Translations under genes and position numbers: made by a program
In this document: one piece after another, positions 12,421 to 22,389 of the stretch
How the letters are laid out: each line of letters opens with the position of its first letter
Position numbering within the stretch: position 1 is the first letter of the stretch
Notes under the pieces: generated by a model
What the model saw: the letters and a program-made list of their open reading frames with translations, nothing else
Told to the model about the DNA's origin: nothing
The model's database searches: none
DNA from: Heterodera schachtii
Lineage: Eukaryota > Nematoda > Chromadorea > Rhabditida > Heteroderidae
Direction of reading: 5' to 3'
DNA length: 64,000 bases
Assembly (NCBI GenBank): GCA_023374025.1
Contig: SIJG01000131.1
Location: forward strand, 124,001-188,000

Positions 12421-15404
12421 CGCGCCATCCGTGAAGCATTAGCTGTGCTTGAGGACAGCAGCTGTTTCCGCTTCATTCCGCGCACCAACCAGCGCGACTT
12501 TCTCTTCATCGACATGCAGGAAGGGTATGGGAAAAAATTCCATGCAAAATTTTACTGTTATTTACCTTAACTCAAATTTTTTTCTGTCTAGGTTCTCGAG
12601 TCGAGGCTGTTTTTTGTTCTTGGTCTCGAGACTTTTACAGCCGTTTTAATCATTTTTGATAGGGTTGCAGGGGAATTGGGATTTTCTGCGTAAGACCGGG
12701 GCATGAATTGACGGAATCAGAAAATTCGGCATTGTGGAGTCGGGATCCCGGGATTTCCGGGATATAAAATATAAAAGATTGAAATTTGTATCAGTACCTT
12801 AAATTATTATTTTTTGGTTTGTTTTTGATTTTTTTTTTAATGCCGTTAGGCGCTGATGGGTGACGCGGAGAATTTTTAAACGAAATTTGGCCCGGATTTT
12901 GTTTAAAAATGACAAGTATACTTTTACCCAAAAATATTGAATTTCCTGGGTCTTTTAACTTTTGAAAATTTTAAGTAATTAGTGGCCGGCGATGGCGACA
13001 TGCGTCGCCGGAAAAATAACCCATAATCTTTAATATTTGATAATTTTTTGCGTAAATTTTTAATTTTTAAGGGAAATGACATCCCAACTAGTGCAGTCGA
13101 GATTCTCTGTCTCGCTTCTCGATTCAATTAAGTCTCAGTCTAGACTCTCGGGGGCCAATTCTCGGTTTCGGTTGTCGAGTCTCGGAAAATTTGGACTCTC
13201 GTTGAGCCTTATTAATTATTTTTATAGCATCCTTGATTGTCCATAATGGCCTTATATGTGTTTACAGAGTCCTAGAATTTACTTAAGACGTCCATATATT
13301 AAAAAATTTTAATTGTCATGTGCAAAAAAAATTTTCCCCCAATTCTGAGGTGCTTCTCATTCGTCGGCAAAGTCGGTGGACGACAATTGTTGTCGCTGGC
13401 GGCGGGATGTTTGCACGACTATATAATATGGTTTTAAAATTAATCACTTAAATTTTTATTTTTATGGAACTCTAAACTTAAGGCATGAAGTTATGCACGC
13501 CTTGGGTACGTTAAATCACTTTTAGTTATTTAAGGATTTTAATTGTAAAATATTATATTTTAATTTAAAATTTAATATACAAATATTTTGATTATATTTT
13601 CAATTTATTTGTAGGCCTAGAACATGAACATCAAAGACCAGACCGGGATAAATTCATACGAATTCACTGGGAAAATGTTGAGCCCGATAAACATTGTAGG
13701 TTTAATTTTTATTTAAATAATGATCTTTATTAAAAAGGGATTTAGTTTTAATTTATTATTAATAAAAATAAATATTTAAATTTTTATTATTTTTTAAAAA
13801 TTATGATATGAAGAGAAACTGATTAAGGGGTCTAAAAAAAATTTTCATTCACTTTTTTGGGTCTTTTTTTTAATTTAACCCATCATAACTCGTCTAATAA
13901 CGCTTAGTGCGATGATTTGAAATAGCTTCCAAACAGATCCGGATTAGATTAATCTAAAAAGAATGGAATAAAAAATTACACTAAAAATAAAAATTAATTT
14001 TATAGTAAATTTCGAAAAAATTCCCCACGCGGATGTGGACCTTTATCACACTTATGATTACCATTCGTTGATGCACTATGATGGCACGGCATTTGGCAAG
14101 ACGGACACGGACACCGGCGATCCTATGACAACAATGGAACCGCTAAGGGTAAAAAAAAATTTTTCCGAATATTTTAAAATTATTTTAACAAATAAAAAAT
14201 TGTAAAAAATTTTTAACTGTAATAAATAAATAAATTTGTTGATTTATTTGTTGAGGATGGAGTCGAATTGACGGACAACTTTGAGCTGACCAAATTCGAT
14301 GTGGAAAAGCTTCAAATTTTGAGCAAATGCGAACAGAAAAGTAAATTTCTCAATTAGTTGAAGAATTAATTAGATTTTTAATAATTATCAAAGATTATAA
14401 TACTTTTACCATTAAATAGCATCTTTAATTTATTACTAAATTCAATTAATATGTAATTCATTTTTAGGGGAGGGGGGGGTAAAATTCAATTTTTATTATC
14501 TGTTTATTCCTTTTATATTTCCTTTTCGGGACGACGAAAGCTAAGGCCCGGCATGGACCCAAAGCCGATCACTGATCCGGGCTCTGTCGAGCGGACAGCC
14601 GAATGTGCTGATCGGTCAGCAAATTGTGGTGCTTTGAAGAAGAATGGGTTCTGCTGGGAAATTCGCTATGTACGACTGATCAGAATCCAATGCCAACACA
14701 CTTGTGGCTTTTGTGAAAATGGGCCTGGAAATGGCGCAAAAAAGCAGGAAAAGGATGGAATTGGGAACCAAAATCAAGGACAAAACATGGGCAACGACAA
14801 TAATGGCCAAGACGGAAAAATTGTTGTCGGATTGGACAACACGGGTGGCCAAGATGGGAATGAGGAGTATGATATGAAAAATGGTGGCCAAGAGTGGGAG
14901 CATGGTATCGACGTGCCAAATGGGGAAGACCAAACTGTGAATGGCAACCGAGGCCAAGAGTTGGGCATGTTTGGCCTGGACAAGACGGAAGGCCAAGCTG
15001 AGGAAAGCCATGGCAAAATGGGTGGCCAAGATTTGGACTATCGCAATGGCATTGATGAAGAATGGCACAACAATAACAACAACATTGTCGATGGTAATGA
15101 TGGTGGCACAAGGCATGGAAATGATGGCATTGGCATAACAAATAGCCAAAATGGGAATGCCAATGGTCAAATAAATGGCCAAGAGGAACAGAAACAGGCG
15201 GAAAGCAATTTTATGGACAAAAATAAGAAGAAGAAGAAAAAGCTTTTGTTGTTGAAGACAAGCGATGAAGCGGATTTAAACAATCCGAAACTGTTGAACA
15301 AAGTGGACGAACATTACACAAAATGGACATTCCCAAAAAGGAGAAAGCCAATCAGAAATGAAGATGAAAGTGATCGAAGCGCTGGAGAAGAAGACAAAGC
15401 ATGA
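12421..15404 (+). CDS. Astacin metalloprotease with ShK domain (NAS-like), 5' end not seen
   Basis: Secreted zinc metalloendopeptidase. Exons: 12421-12524, 13350-13430, 13483-13505, 13615-13695, 14007-14148, 14256-14340, then the ShK frame to 15404. Phases agree through 14340. Motifs in order: AIREALAVLEDSSCFRF; CFSFVGKVGGRQLLSLAAGC; the zinc site HEVMHALGLEHEHQRPDRD (three His and catalytic Glu, with R-x-DRD); NFEKIPHADVDLYHTYDY; the Met-turn SLMHYDGTAFGK; DNFELTKFDVEKLQ. A ShK six-cysteine domain (CADRSANC ... CQHTCGFC, ~14600-14735) and a long Gly/Asn/Gln-rich tail with recurrent G-G-Q-x-W/D units follow. The prodomain and signal peptide are missing: only 110 bp separate the first exon from the satellite. 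The join to the ShK exon is unresolved. Exon 14256-14340 ends phase 1 and the best upstream AG gives phase 0, so the protease could stop at the in-frame TAG near 14358 or a base may be wrong. Confidence 0.9.
12590..13205. repeat. Interspersed repeat in astacin intron 1
   Basis: Intron sequence bounded by related GTCTCGAG/CTCGAGTC-rich ends (12595-12640 and 13090-13205). A similar 'gagaccgag / tcgagactcgag' text lies at 29935-30075. It looks like an inserted non-coding repeat; exact ends not set. Confidence 0.4.
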
Positions 15405-16124
15405 GACATGATCATTATGTGAATAAATAATTTAAATTAATAATGAAACGAATTTGGGTGTACAAATTATGAAAGTTTTTAATTAATTAAATTTAGGAAT
15501 TTCAATAAATAATTTAAAACTAATTTTTTAAATTAAAATTAAAATTACGAATGCACTTTTGTGAAGGCATCTTTCGTTTTTATAGTTTTAAAAATTATTA
15601 TATTTTAAACAAATTTTGATTTGGTTAATGTAGTTTATAAAATTATATTTTTTTTTTGTAGTTTATAAAATTATTACATTTTAAACAAATATATGTGTTA
15701 TTTATAAAAATTATAATGATTTTTTTTGGCTGTTTATTTTATTTTGAACAAATATATTTTGTAGTTTAGAAAAAATATTATGATTTTTAATCATTTATAA
15801 GTTTATTATTAGAGATGCACATTGATCAGCGAACGTACAAAGCTACAAACACTGCACACAAATTCTTGTGTTTGGCACGTGCAAAAACGACATAAAAGCG
15901 AGGCCCAAACACTGGATTGGCGCCATTTTCTGAAGAAAACAAAGCCAATTCATTTCCCCAGGATCGCCCTTTGGCAAAATTTTGGATTTTTTGAAATTTT
16001 TTGAATGATAGCCATTTTTAAAAAGTTTTCACAAAAATTGCCCCTTTTTCGCAGCCCATAAATTTCCAATTCACGCTCAAAAATAGTATAACATGCATAT
16101 AATTTTTCATATTTCATACAGAAA
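15405..16124. other. Intergenic AT-rich DNA, likely promoter of the next gene
   Basis: Contains the 3' flank of the astacin gene (AATAAATAATTTAAATTAA just after the stop) and ~300 bp of slightly GC-richer sequence before the ATG at 16125. No exon seen. Confidence 0.5.
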
Positions 16125-19100
16125 ATGAGTCATTTTCTGTTGCATTTATTTGTTATTCTGCCGTTGATCATTCTGATCATTTGTGGCACATTTGCTGCGT
16201 TTAAGACGGTTGAAGATGATGACACACCGGAGGCGGAGAAGAAGGACATGGTCAAGGCAAAGGCACTTAGCAAAACTTACTTTTGGCGCCAAATGCATGA
16301 GGGATGGAATTGCAGCGAAGAATCATTGGAAAAACGGATTGAGTGGATGTATGTTTACACTGGCGAAAGGGTTGACGCTAAATTGATAGAAGCGCGTTGT
16401 AAATCTTTGAAAAGGATGGCAACGGCATCTGATAGATATGTGAGAAATTGGGGAGAAGGTCAAATGCATGCGGAAAACGCCGCTTCACCAGGTCAAAACA
16501 TTTTTTTATAAAATTCTAAAAATATCATTTTATCCTTTAAGTGAAGCCCGAGTTTCAAGTGAAGGTTGGTTCCGGTTATCGGCAAATTCGGTTAGCTCAG
16601 CAATGGAAGTAATCAAATTGCTATTCCTGGAAATGTTTGTTGATTTTGAAGACAACAACGACATAAGTTATATTGAGGCAAGTTTTAAAAAATAATACAT
16701 AAAATTCTCAAAAATTAATTATTTTAGTTCAATTTTGTGAACGAAAACAAATGTGAAACGGTACAGGAGAATGAGACTTCATTGAACACCGGTAAATTAA
16801 TCGCAAAATATTCATAAAACTCTTAAAAATGGTAAAAATTATTATTTGTTTTCGGGATTCTCGAGGTTTTACGACCCTTCGTTTCTCCATACTGCGAAGA
16901 ATACGCGGTACTAATTAGAGACCGGAAATTTCAAATTTGCGGATCCCGCTGCGGGATTGGAATCCAAAATTTTTTGCGGGACGGGATCCCGCGGGATTAA
17001 TCCCGCAAATCCCGCATTTAAAATTTGCGGGATCCCGCGCGGGATTGCGGGATTTTGAAAATTTAAAAAAAAATCAATTAAATTTCAAAAAATTGCCAAA
17101 AAAGAAAAAATACCTGATATTTTGGAAAATAAATTTTTAGGGGCTGGCGGGATGCATTAAAAGGGGGGACTAAGATTTTCCGAATGGGTCAGATGGTAAA
17201 AAGAATCGGGAATCAAATCTGTTAATGGTCCATAAATTTGACTATTTTTTTCAAAACAGCTTTTTTCCGGCCTAGGCGCCGCCGGAAATTTTTTTTTTTT
17301 TGAAAATTTTGTCAATTTCTTAACTGATTTTGTCCAAAAATGAAAAAAAAGTCGTACTTTTTGACTCATTTCTACAGCAGGATTAATAAGTAAACGCCGA
17401 TCCGGCGGTGCCGATAGGCGCCGCCGGGAAATTTTTGCAAATTCTAGATGAAATTTGAGTTGAAAAATGGATTAATTTGATTGAATTTATTATAATTTAT
17501 TCAAAATTTTGGCATTCTGTTCTTTAAAATTTTCAAAAAATCAATGAAATCCCGCAGAATCCCGCACAAAAAGTCAAATTTGCGGATCCCGCTGCGGGAT
17601 TGGAACTCAAAATTCTTTGCGGGACGGGATCCCGCGGGATTAATCCCGCAAATCCCGCAATCCCGCAAATCCCGCATTTTCCAAAAAATGCGGGATTGCG
17701 GACTGGGATCCCGCAAAATCCCGCGCGGGATCCCGTCCCGCGCCGGTCTCTAGTACTAATGGAGTTTGTTTCCACATTTTTGATCAATTTTTTTTTAATT
17801 TTTTTAAAATTATTTTTATTATCAGAATTGCTTTAAATAACATTTAAAAGGTGATTTATGTGTTTATTGGGTACAATTCGGCGATTTGTGACCACAAATT
17901 ATAAAAAATATCCGGTCCTCCAAATTGCTTACGCCACAAAAAATCAGAAATATATGTGGAAAAAAGTGATCTTCGTTGTCTGGTAGAGTCAAAACTTTGA
18001 AGAAATCATCAAGTGTAAAATTTTTAAGCATTAATCTAAATGTTATTTAAAGCAATTCTGATAATAAAAATAATAAAAAAAATTTGAAAAAAGTTGTTCA
18101 AAAATGTGGATACAAACTCCATTAATACCGAATACGCGCCATTTTATCCAAAGGTCATTTGTAGCAAATTTTGTGCTCTTTCTAATCTTTAAATTCGTCT
18201 TCCACGAAAATTTTTTCCAGCCATTTAGGAATTTTTTCAATATTTTATCGGTTTCATGGCATTATGTAATTTTAAGGTCACTCTGATAGAGTGATCTGAT
18301 CATGGTGATGCATTGATTTTTTTCATTGGCATCAAAGTCATATTAGCATGGTTTCTTTCACATTTTATCAAGTGCAAAAAATATATATGTCATCAAAATT
18401 TTGAGTTTATCATTTTGAAATCCAAATTTGGGGCATTTTTAGTATAAAAAATATTTATTTTATTCCGGACTCGCTCAGTTGGGCCCACCATATTTTTGCT
18501 ATAGGTCACCCAAATCTAACATTGTTAGTATCATTCGATAGCCCTAAGAGTCCTCTATTAGCCTGCAAAATTTAAAAACCGTCAATTTTGAACAAACTTA
18601 TGGCCAAAAATGACTGAAAACCTGGTTTCTGATATACTTTTGGCCATAAATTTGTCCGAAATTGACGGAATTTTTTGAAATTTTGGAGGCTAATAGATGA
18701 CTCTTATAGCTTTTGAATGATACCATCAATACTGGATTTGGTTGGGCCCAAACCTGCCCGGGCCCAACTGAGGTAAACGATTTTGTTTTCTACTCATTCC
18801 GATTTTTTGTATGCTTATTTTTATGGAGAAGTGCACTTATTTGTTAGTAAAATTTCAGCTCAATTAGACCATGGTAAGTAGGTGAGATGAAGAAAAAAAA
18901 CTCTGAAAACGAGTAAATTTAATGAAAATTTAAAAAAACGCACATAAATTCCGATAAAAATTTTAAAAAACTTTTTTTTATTTGCTTTTTTTATTTGATT
19001 TCTTTTTTCAACGAACGTACAAAGAAGAAAAAACGGTGAAAAACGAAATTATTTGGAAGAAATTAAAAGAGCATTGAAACAAATGCAAGTAAATTTAAAA

Positions 19101-20189
19101 AAAAAAAAGAATTCGAAAATATACAAAACGCACACAAAGAATATGAAAAGTTGTGGGCGCTTGTGCCGGAAATTGGAATTGGTGAGCAAAAAATTTAATA
19201 ATTGATTAGAAAAGCAAATATTTAAGTCACACAAAATCGCTAAATAGGCACCTAAAAAGGCACAAAAAAATCGCAAAATATGTAATCAAAAACCTTAATT
19301 TTTAGTTATGTTTCAATTGTTAATTAAATTATTAAATATTTTAAGTTTTTTTGGATTAGTACAATTTTTAAAACAAAAATTCTTACCAAGTGAAAAAAAT
19401 TTAAATTTTAAAGGATTAATTTTTAAGGAGGTTTTAAATTCTTAGGTGTATATTTCCTTTTTTGGTCGATTTTTAGGGTGGTATTTTTCATTTTTAGTTC
19501 ATTTTTGTTAAGAAATTTTGCGAAAATTAAGAAAAAGTCACTAAAAATTGGCGAAATAGGCACAAAAATAGGCATTATTAAAGTCATCGTAATACTTTCA
19601 AAACCAAGTAAAAATATATGCTTTTTCATGTTTTTATTTAGGCATTTACCTAAAAAACATCCCTATTAATCAGTCATGTGATGTTAAAGTTAATTAAATC
19701 AATTAAGAAATATAATATATACCTAAGCAATTCAGATTTAAATTTGATTTGCAAAAGTTATGGATTGCAACCGCAGGGAAGTTTAGCCGATGTACTCAGT
19801 GTTTTCAAGCAGTACATAAATGAACATTTATTCGATCGTACGTCGCCGCTCACGCTTAACACATTAGAAGAGATGGGAAATTATGTGTCGGTTCAATGTT
19901 TCTCTCAGATTTGGGTGGAATATTTAAAACCTACAAAACAAAACTGCTGGAGCCGATGAAGAAGAAGTATCCCGAGAACGAGGAGTTGAAAATGTTGGAG
20001 GTGAAGGACCCGTGTGAGGAGGCGAAACTGAAATTGGTGAAGAAGAAGAAGAACACGGAACAGGAAAAGCATAAACCAAAGGTGAACAACAATGACATTG
20101 AAAAAGTGAAGGAAAATGTGAAAAATGCGGGAAAAATTGGCAACCCAACAGAGAAGAAAACGGAAAAGAAAAAGAAGACGAAATTGTGA
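16125..20189 (+). CDS. Secreted orphan-family protein, copy 1 (five exons, with apparent frameshifts)
   Basis: No known family recognised; homologous to the minus-strand gene at 58960-62444. Exons: 16125-16491 (signal peptide, then DMVKAKALSKTYFWRQMHEG), 16553-16677 (EGWFRLSANSVSSAM), 16728-16791 (FNFVNENKCETVQENE), ~19009-19181 (ends NIQNAHKEYEKLWALVPEIG) and 19736-20189 (DLNLICKSYGLQ ... YKTKLLEP ... DPCEEAKLKLVKKKK, Lys-rich tail). Intron phases 1, 0, 1, 1 equal those of copy 2. Intron 2 is GC-AG (GAG|gcaagt ... ttttag). Exon 4 changes frame twice beside A-runs and exon 5 once near 19900 (cluster of T's). The alternative acceptor at 16541 matches copy 2 better (KPEF/KPVF) but would need another one-base shift. 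Either a recent pseudogene or an intact gene with consensus errors. Likely extracellular. Intron 3 has swollen to 2.2 kb with transposons. Confidence 0.65.
16916..17752. mobile_element. Non-autonomous hAT-like element, 837 bp
   Basis: Ends TAGAGACCGG ... CCGGTCTCTA are inverted and fit the hAT terminal rule YARNG. They are flanked by an exact 8-bp direct repeat GTACTAAT (16908-16915 and 17753-17760), the hAT target-duplication size. Inside are GC-rich palindromic blocks (GCGGGATCCCGC) and two copies of the GGCGCCGCCGG hairpin. No transposase frame. Confidence 0.87.
17402..17427. repeat. GC-rich perfect hairpin (dispersed motif)
   Basis: Eleven-base arms CCGGCGGTGCC and GGCGCCGCCGG flank a GATA loop; one G-T pair aside, the stem is perfect. 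Related copies lie at 17267-17285, 21269-21294, 34434-34459, 35261-35285, 49207-49233 and 49995-50016, with partial ones at 57261-57455. Confidence 0.8.
18476..18771. repeat. Foldback MITE-like element with CAGTTGGGCCC ends
   Basis: Starts CAGTTGGGCCCACC and ends GGGCCCAACTG. The arms mirror each other inward: CTAACATTGTTAGTATCATTCG against the inverse of GAATGATACCATCAATACTG, then TCCTCTATTAGCCTGCAAAA against its inverse, then two facing copies of the 'TTATGGCCAAAA' block. No coding capacity and no clear target duplication. Confidence 0.75.
19230..19670. repeat. AGGCAC-rich dispersed repeat
   Basis: Contains repeated AGGCAC words and ends GGCATTTACCTAAAAAACATCCCTA, resembling a hAT-type right end. 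The text 'ATTAAAGTCATCGTAATAC ... AAACCAAGT' has a counterpart at 59608-59640 inside the element of copy 2. It lies in intron 4 of copy 1, with no partner left end found. Confidence 0.5.
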
Positions 20190-20649
20190 GAAAAAGTGGT
20201 TAGTTAAGTGAGAGTGAGAGAGAGAGAGAGAGAGAGAGAAAGCGAGAGAGAGAGAGAGAGTGTGTGTGACTCGGAGAGATGAAGTGAAGTGGACAAAGAA
20301 AGTGATTAGCCTAGCGATAGTTATTTTTAGTTTGTGATGAACCAGCCTACCAAACGATCACTCTTTCCTGTTTTTTATTCTGTCCTAAATTTTTTCGGGT
20401 ATTTTAAATTGTTTCGCAACTTTTTCTTCGGTATAAACTCTGGGCATTTGATTCTGTTGTTTTTAGTTTACCCCAAGATAGACTGACAATAACATTGGCT
20501 CCAATTGTGTGTGTTTTGTAACCACAGAATAGGTGGAGGGATTTTGTCCTTTTTATAAGATTTGTTGTGTTGGCCTATCCACGTACTGAAGAGGCCCAGT
20601 CTCTTTTGTTAAAATTTCACTTTTCGCGAAGTGCCGTTTTTTGTGAATT

Positions 20650-21057
20650 AGCAGAGACCGGAATTTTAGGCACGAAATTTTAAAAATAGGCACCTGAAAT
20701 AGGCACGAAAAACGTGAAAAAATGCATAAAAATTACAAAAGCAACAAAAACGCACAAAAAATTGGAAAAGGGCAGCAAAAATAAACACTTTTTGACAAAA
20801 AATTGTTTTGTCAAATTATCAAAAATTCTCAAGTTTTCTTTACTCACTGATAAATTTTTAGTTCATTTTCTTTTTAGAAAAAAAAATTTTGTTTTTTTTT
20901 TTGGTTTTCGCACACCCTTGTCAGGGATCCTAGCAACTTAGTAAAAATGTATAAGAAAAAATTTTAAGAGCTTGAATCTGTGGAAATTTTAAAGTTGCTA
21001 AATTTCAAAAAAATTTCCCATTTTTTACAAAAAAGGCATATGCATCAAAATCCGGCT
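20650..21057. mobile_element. Diverged hAT-like element
   Basis: Left end CAGAGACCGGAATTTTAGGC and right end AATCCGGCTTCTG are imperfect inverted repeats resembling the ends at 59085/59719. Flanks share only ATTAG, so no exact target duplication survives. The interior is AGGCAC-rich like the 59085 element. Confidence 0.5.
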
Positions 21058-21268
21058 TCTGCTCATTAGTACTGTGTCATTTTATTATTTTTATTAATTA
21101 AATATGTGTGTGATTCGGCCCTTAGCTTAGACTAAAGCTGAGCGGTACCGGGAATTTTGACATAAAACGGGACCGGGACCAAACGGGACTTTTTTCATGA
21201 GAAAATTTTTTAAAAAAATCTAAATTCTTAGATTATATGAAAAATTTCAAAACTCATCAAAATTTTCA

Positions 21269-21294
21269 CCGGCGTCGCCTAACGGCACCGCCGG
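21269..21294. repeat. GC-rich hairpin copy
   Basis: CCGGCGTCGCC and GGCACCGCCGG around TAAC; one arm base is changed relative to the 17402 copy. Surrounded by AAATTTT-type sequence as are the other copies. Confidence 0.7.
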
Positions 21295-21674
21295 CCCTCC
21301 TCCTCAAAAAATATTGAAAATTATTAGCAGATTATTCCTTAATTAGGGATTTTGGAGAACTTTCAAATTTGAAAATAAATTTTTTTTGATTTTTTAAATT
21401 TTGGAATGATTCAAAAAATTTTAAAATTTTTCAGTGAAAAAAAGATAGTGTTTTGTGTTGTGTTTTTCGTATTTTAGGGCGTTTCGTGTTCGTGTTTCAT
21501 TTTTCGTATTTTATTTTAGTTTTGTATTTTTCGTATTTCGCATTTTACGGTAATTTGTTGAAGTTAAAAAATATAAAAAATGTATAATCGATGTGGAAAA
21601 ATTCCTTCTGTCTACGGCTTTGGCGAAATTATATTCGTTTAAGTTTTGTTTGCTTCTTTATAATTTGTTAAGCA

Positions 21675-22180
21675 ATTGATTTACTATTGCCAATTTCGGG
21701 CTTTTTTGGCCCTGACCCCCAAACTGATCAGAAAAAAGTGATCAAAAGAAAAACCCAGCTAAAATTGTTAATTTTTCGGATTTTTTGGCCCTGACTCGCC
21801 AAACTGATCAGAAAAAAGTGATCAAAAGAAAAACCCAGCAAAAAATTGTTAATTTGATTCTCCTCTTCACCATTGGTCATGGGTTCGGATCCGCTGGACA
21901 GATGATGAATTATTTTTAATTTTTTTCAAAATGTTATTCCACCTAGCATATTTTTAATCAGATATTTTAGTTTGTTTTATGATGCTATTTGATATAAATT
22001 GTTTGCTGATCATTTTAAAAAAAGTTTAACCACTCTATCATTTTTTTTGAATTTTTTATTAATTTTTAAAAATTTTGTAATTTTTATCAATTTTTTGAAA
22101 CTTTGATCACTTTTTTCTGATCAGTTTGGGGGTCAGGGCCAAAAAAGAGGAAAATTGGCAATAGTAAATCAACTATGCTC
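21675..22180. repeat. Foldback element with TTTACTATTGCC arms
   Basis: Left arm TTGATTTACTATTGCCAATT plus GGCCCTGACCCCCAAACTGA; the exact inverse occurs at 22105-22180 (TCAGTTTGGGGGTCAGGGCC ... GGCAATAGTAAATCAA). The left arm carries a ~90 bp tandem duplication containing 'AACTGATCAGAAAAAAGTGA' twice (21730 and 21800). No coding frame. Confidence 0.75.
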
Positions 22181-22389
22181 TACACGTAGAAGTGGTTTAA
22201 AAGTGGTTTGAATACTTACAGTTCGGAATGCTCCCTTGTCACATTTTTAATTATTCTGTACTGAAGAGGCCCGGTACCTTTTATTAAAATTGACGTTGTT
22301 CTTTGAGCTTAAATTGACAAGCATAACAGTAAGCCCAACGGTAAGAACGGTGCTATGTCGTTATATAAAACACATCAAATGAAAATTTT

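Larger units (their letters stand above)
16890..18141. repeat. Foldback element hosting a hAT-like insertion
   Basis: Inverted arms: 17753-17847 (ACTAATGGAGTTTG ... CAGAATTGCTTTAAATAACA) pairs with 18036-18141 (TGTTATTTAAAGCAATTCTG ... CAAACTCCATTAATACCG). The outermost part of the left arm (GAATACGCGGTACTAAT, 16899-16915) was cut off from the rest by the element at 16916-17752. Confidence 0.7.
20190..21674. other. Repeat-rich intergenic DNA
   Basis: Begins with a (GA)n microsatellite (20213-20262), then unremarkable sequence, then a diverged hAT-like copy (20650-21057), then AT-rich DNA with one hairpin copy at 21269-21294. No gene seen. Confidence 0.55.

Noticed and set aside
14616..15182. 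Minus-strand 188-aa frame
   Set aside because: Antisense shadow of the astacin Gly/Asn-rich tail.
21876..21896. B-box-like GGGTTCGGATCC
   Set aside because: No A box or cloverleaf upstream; lies within a foldback element.
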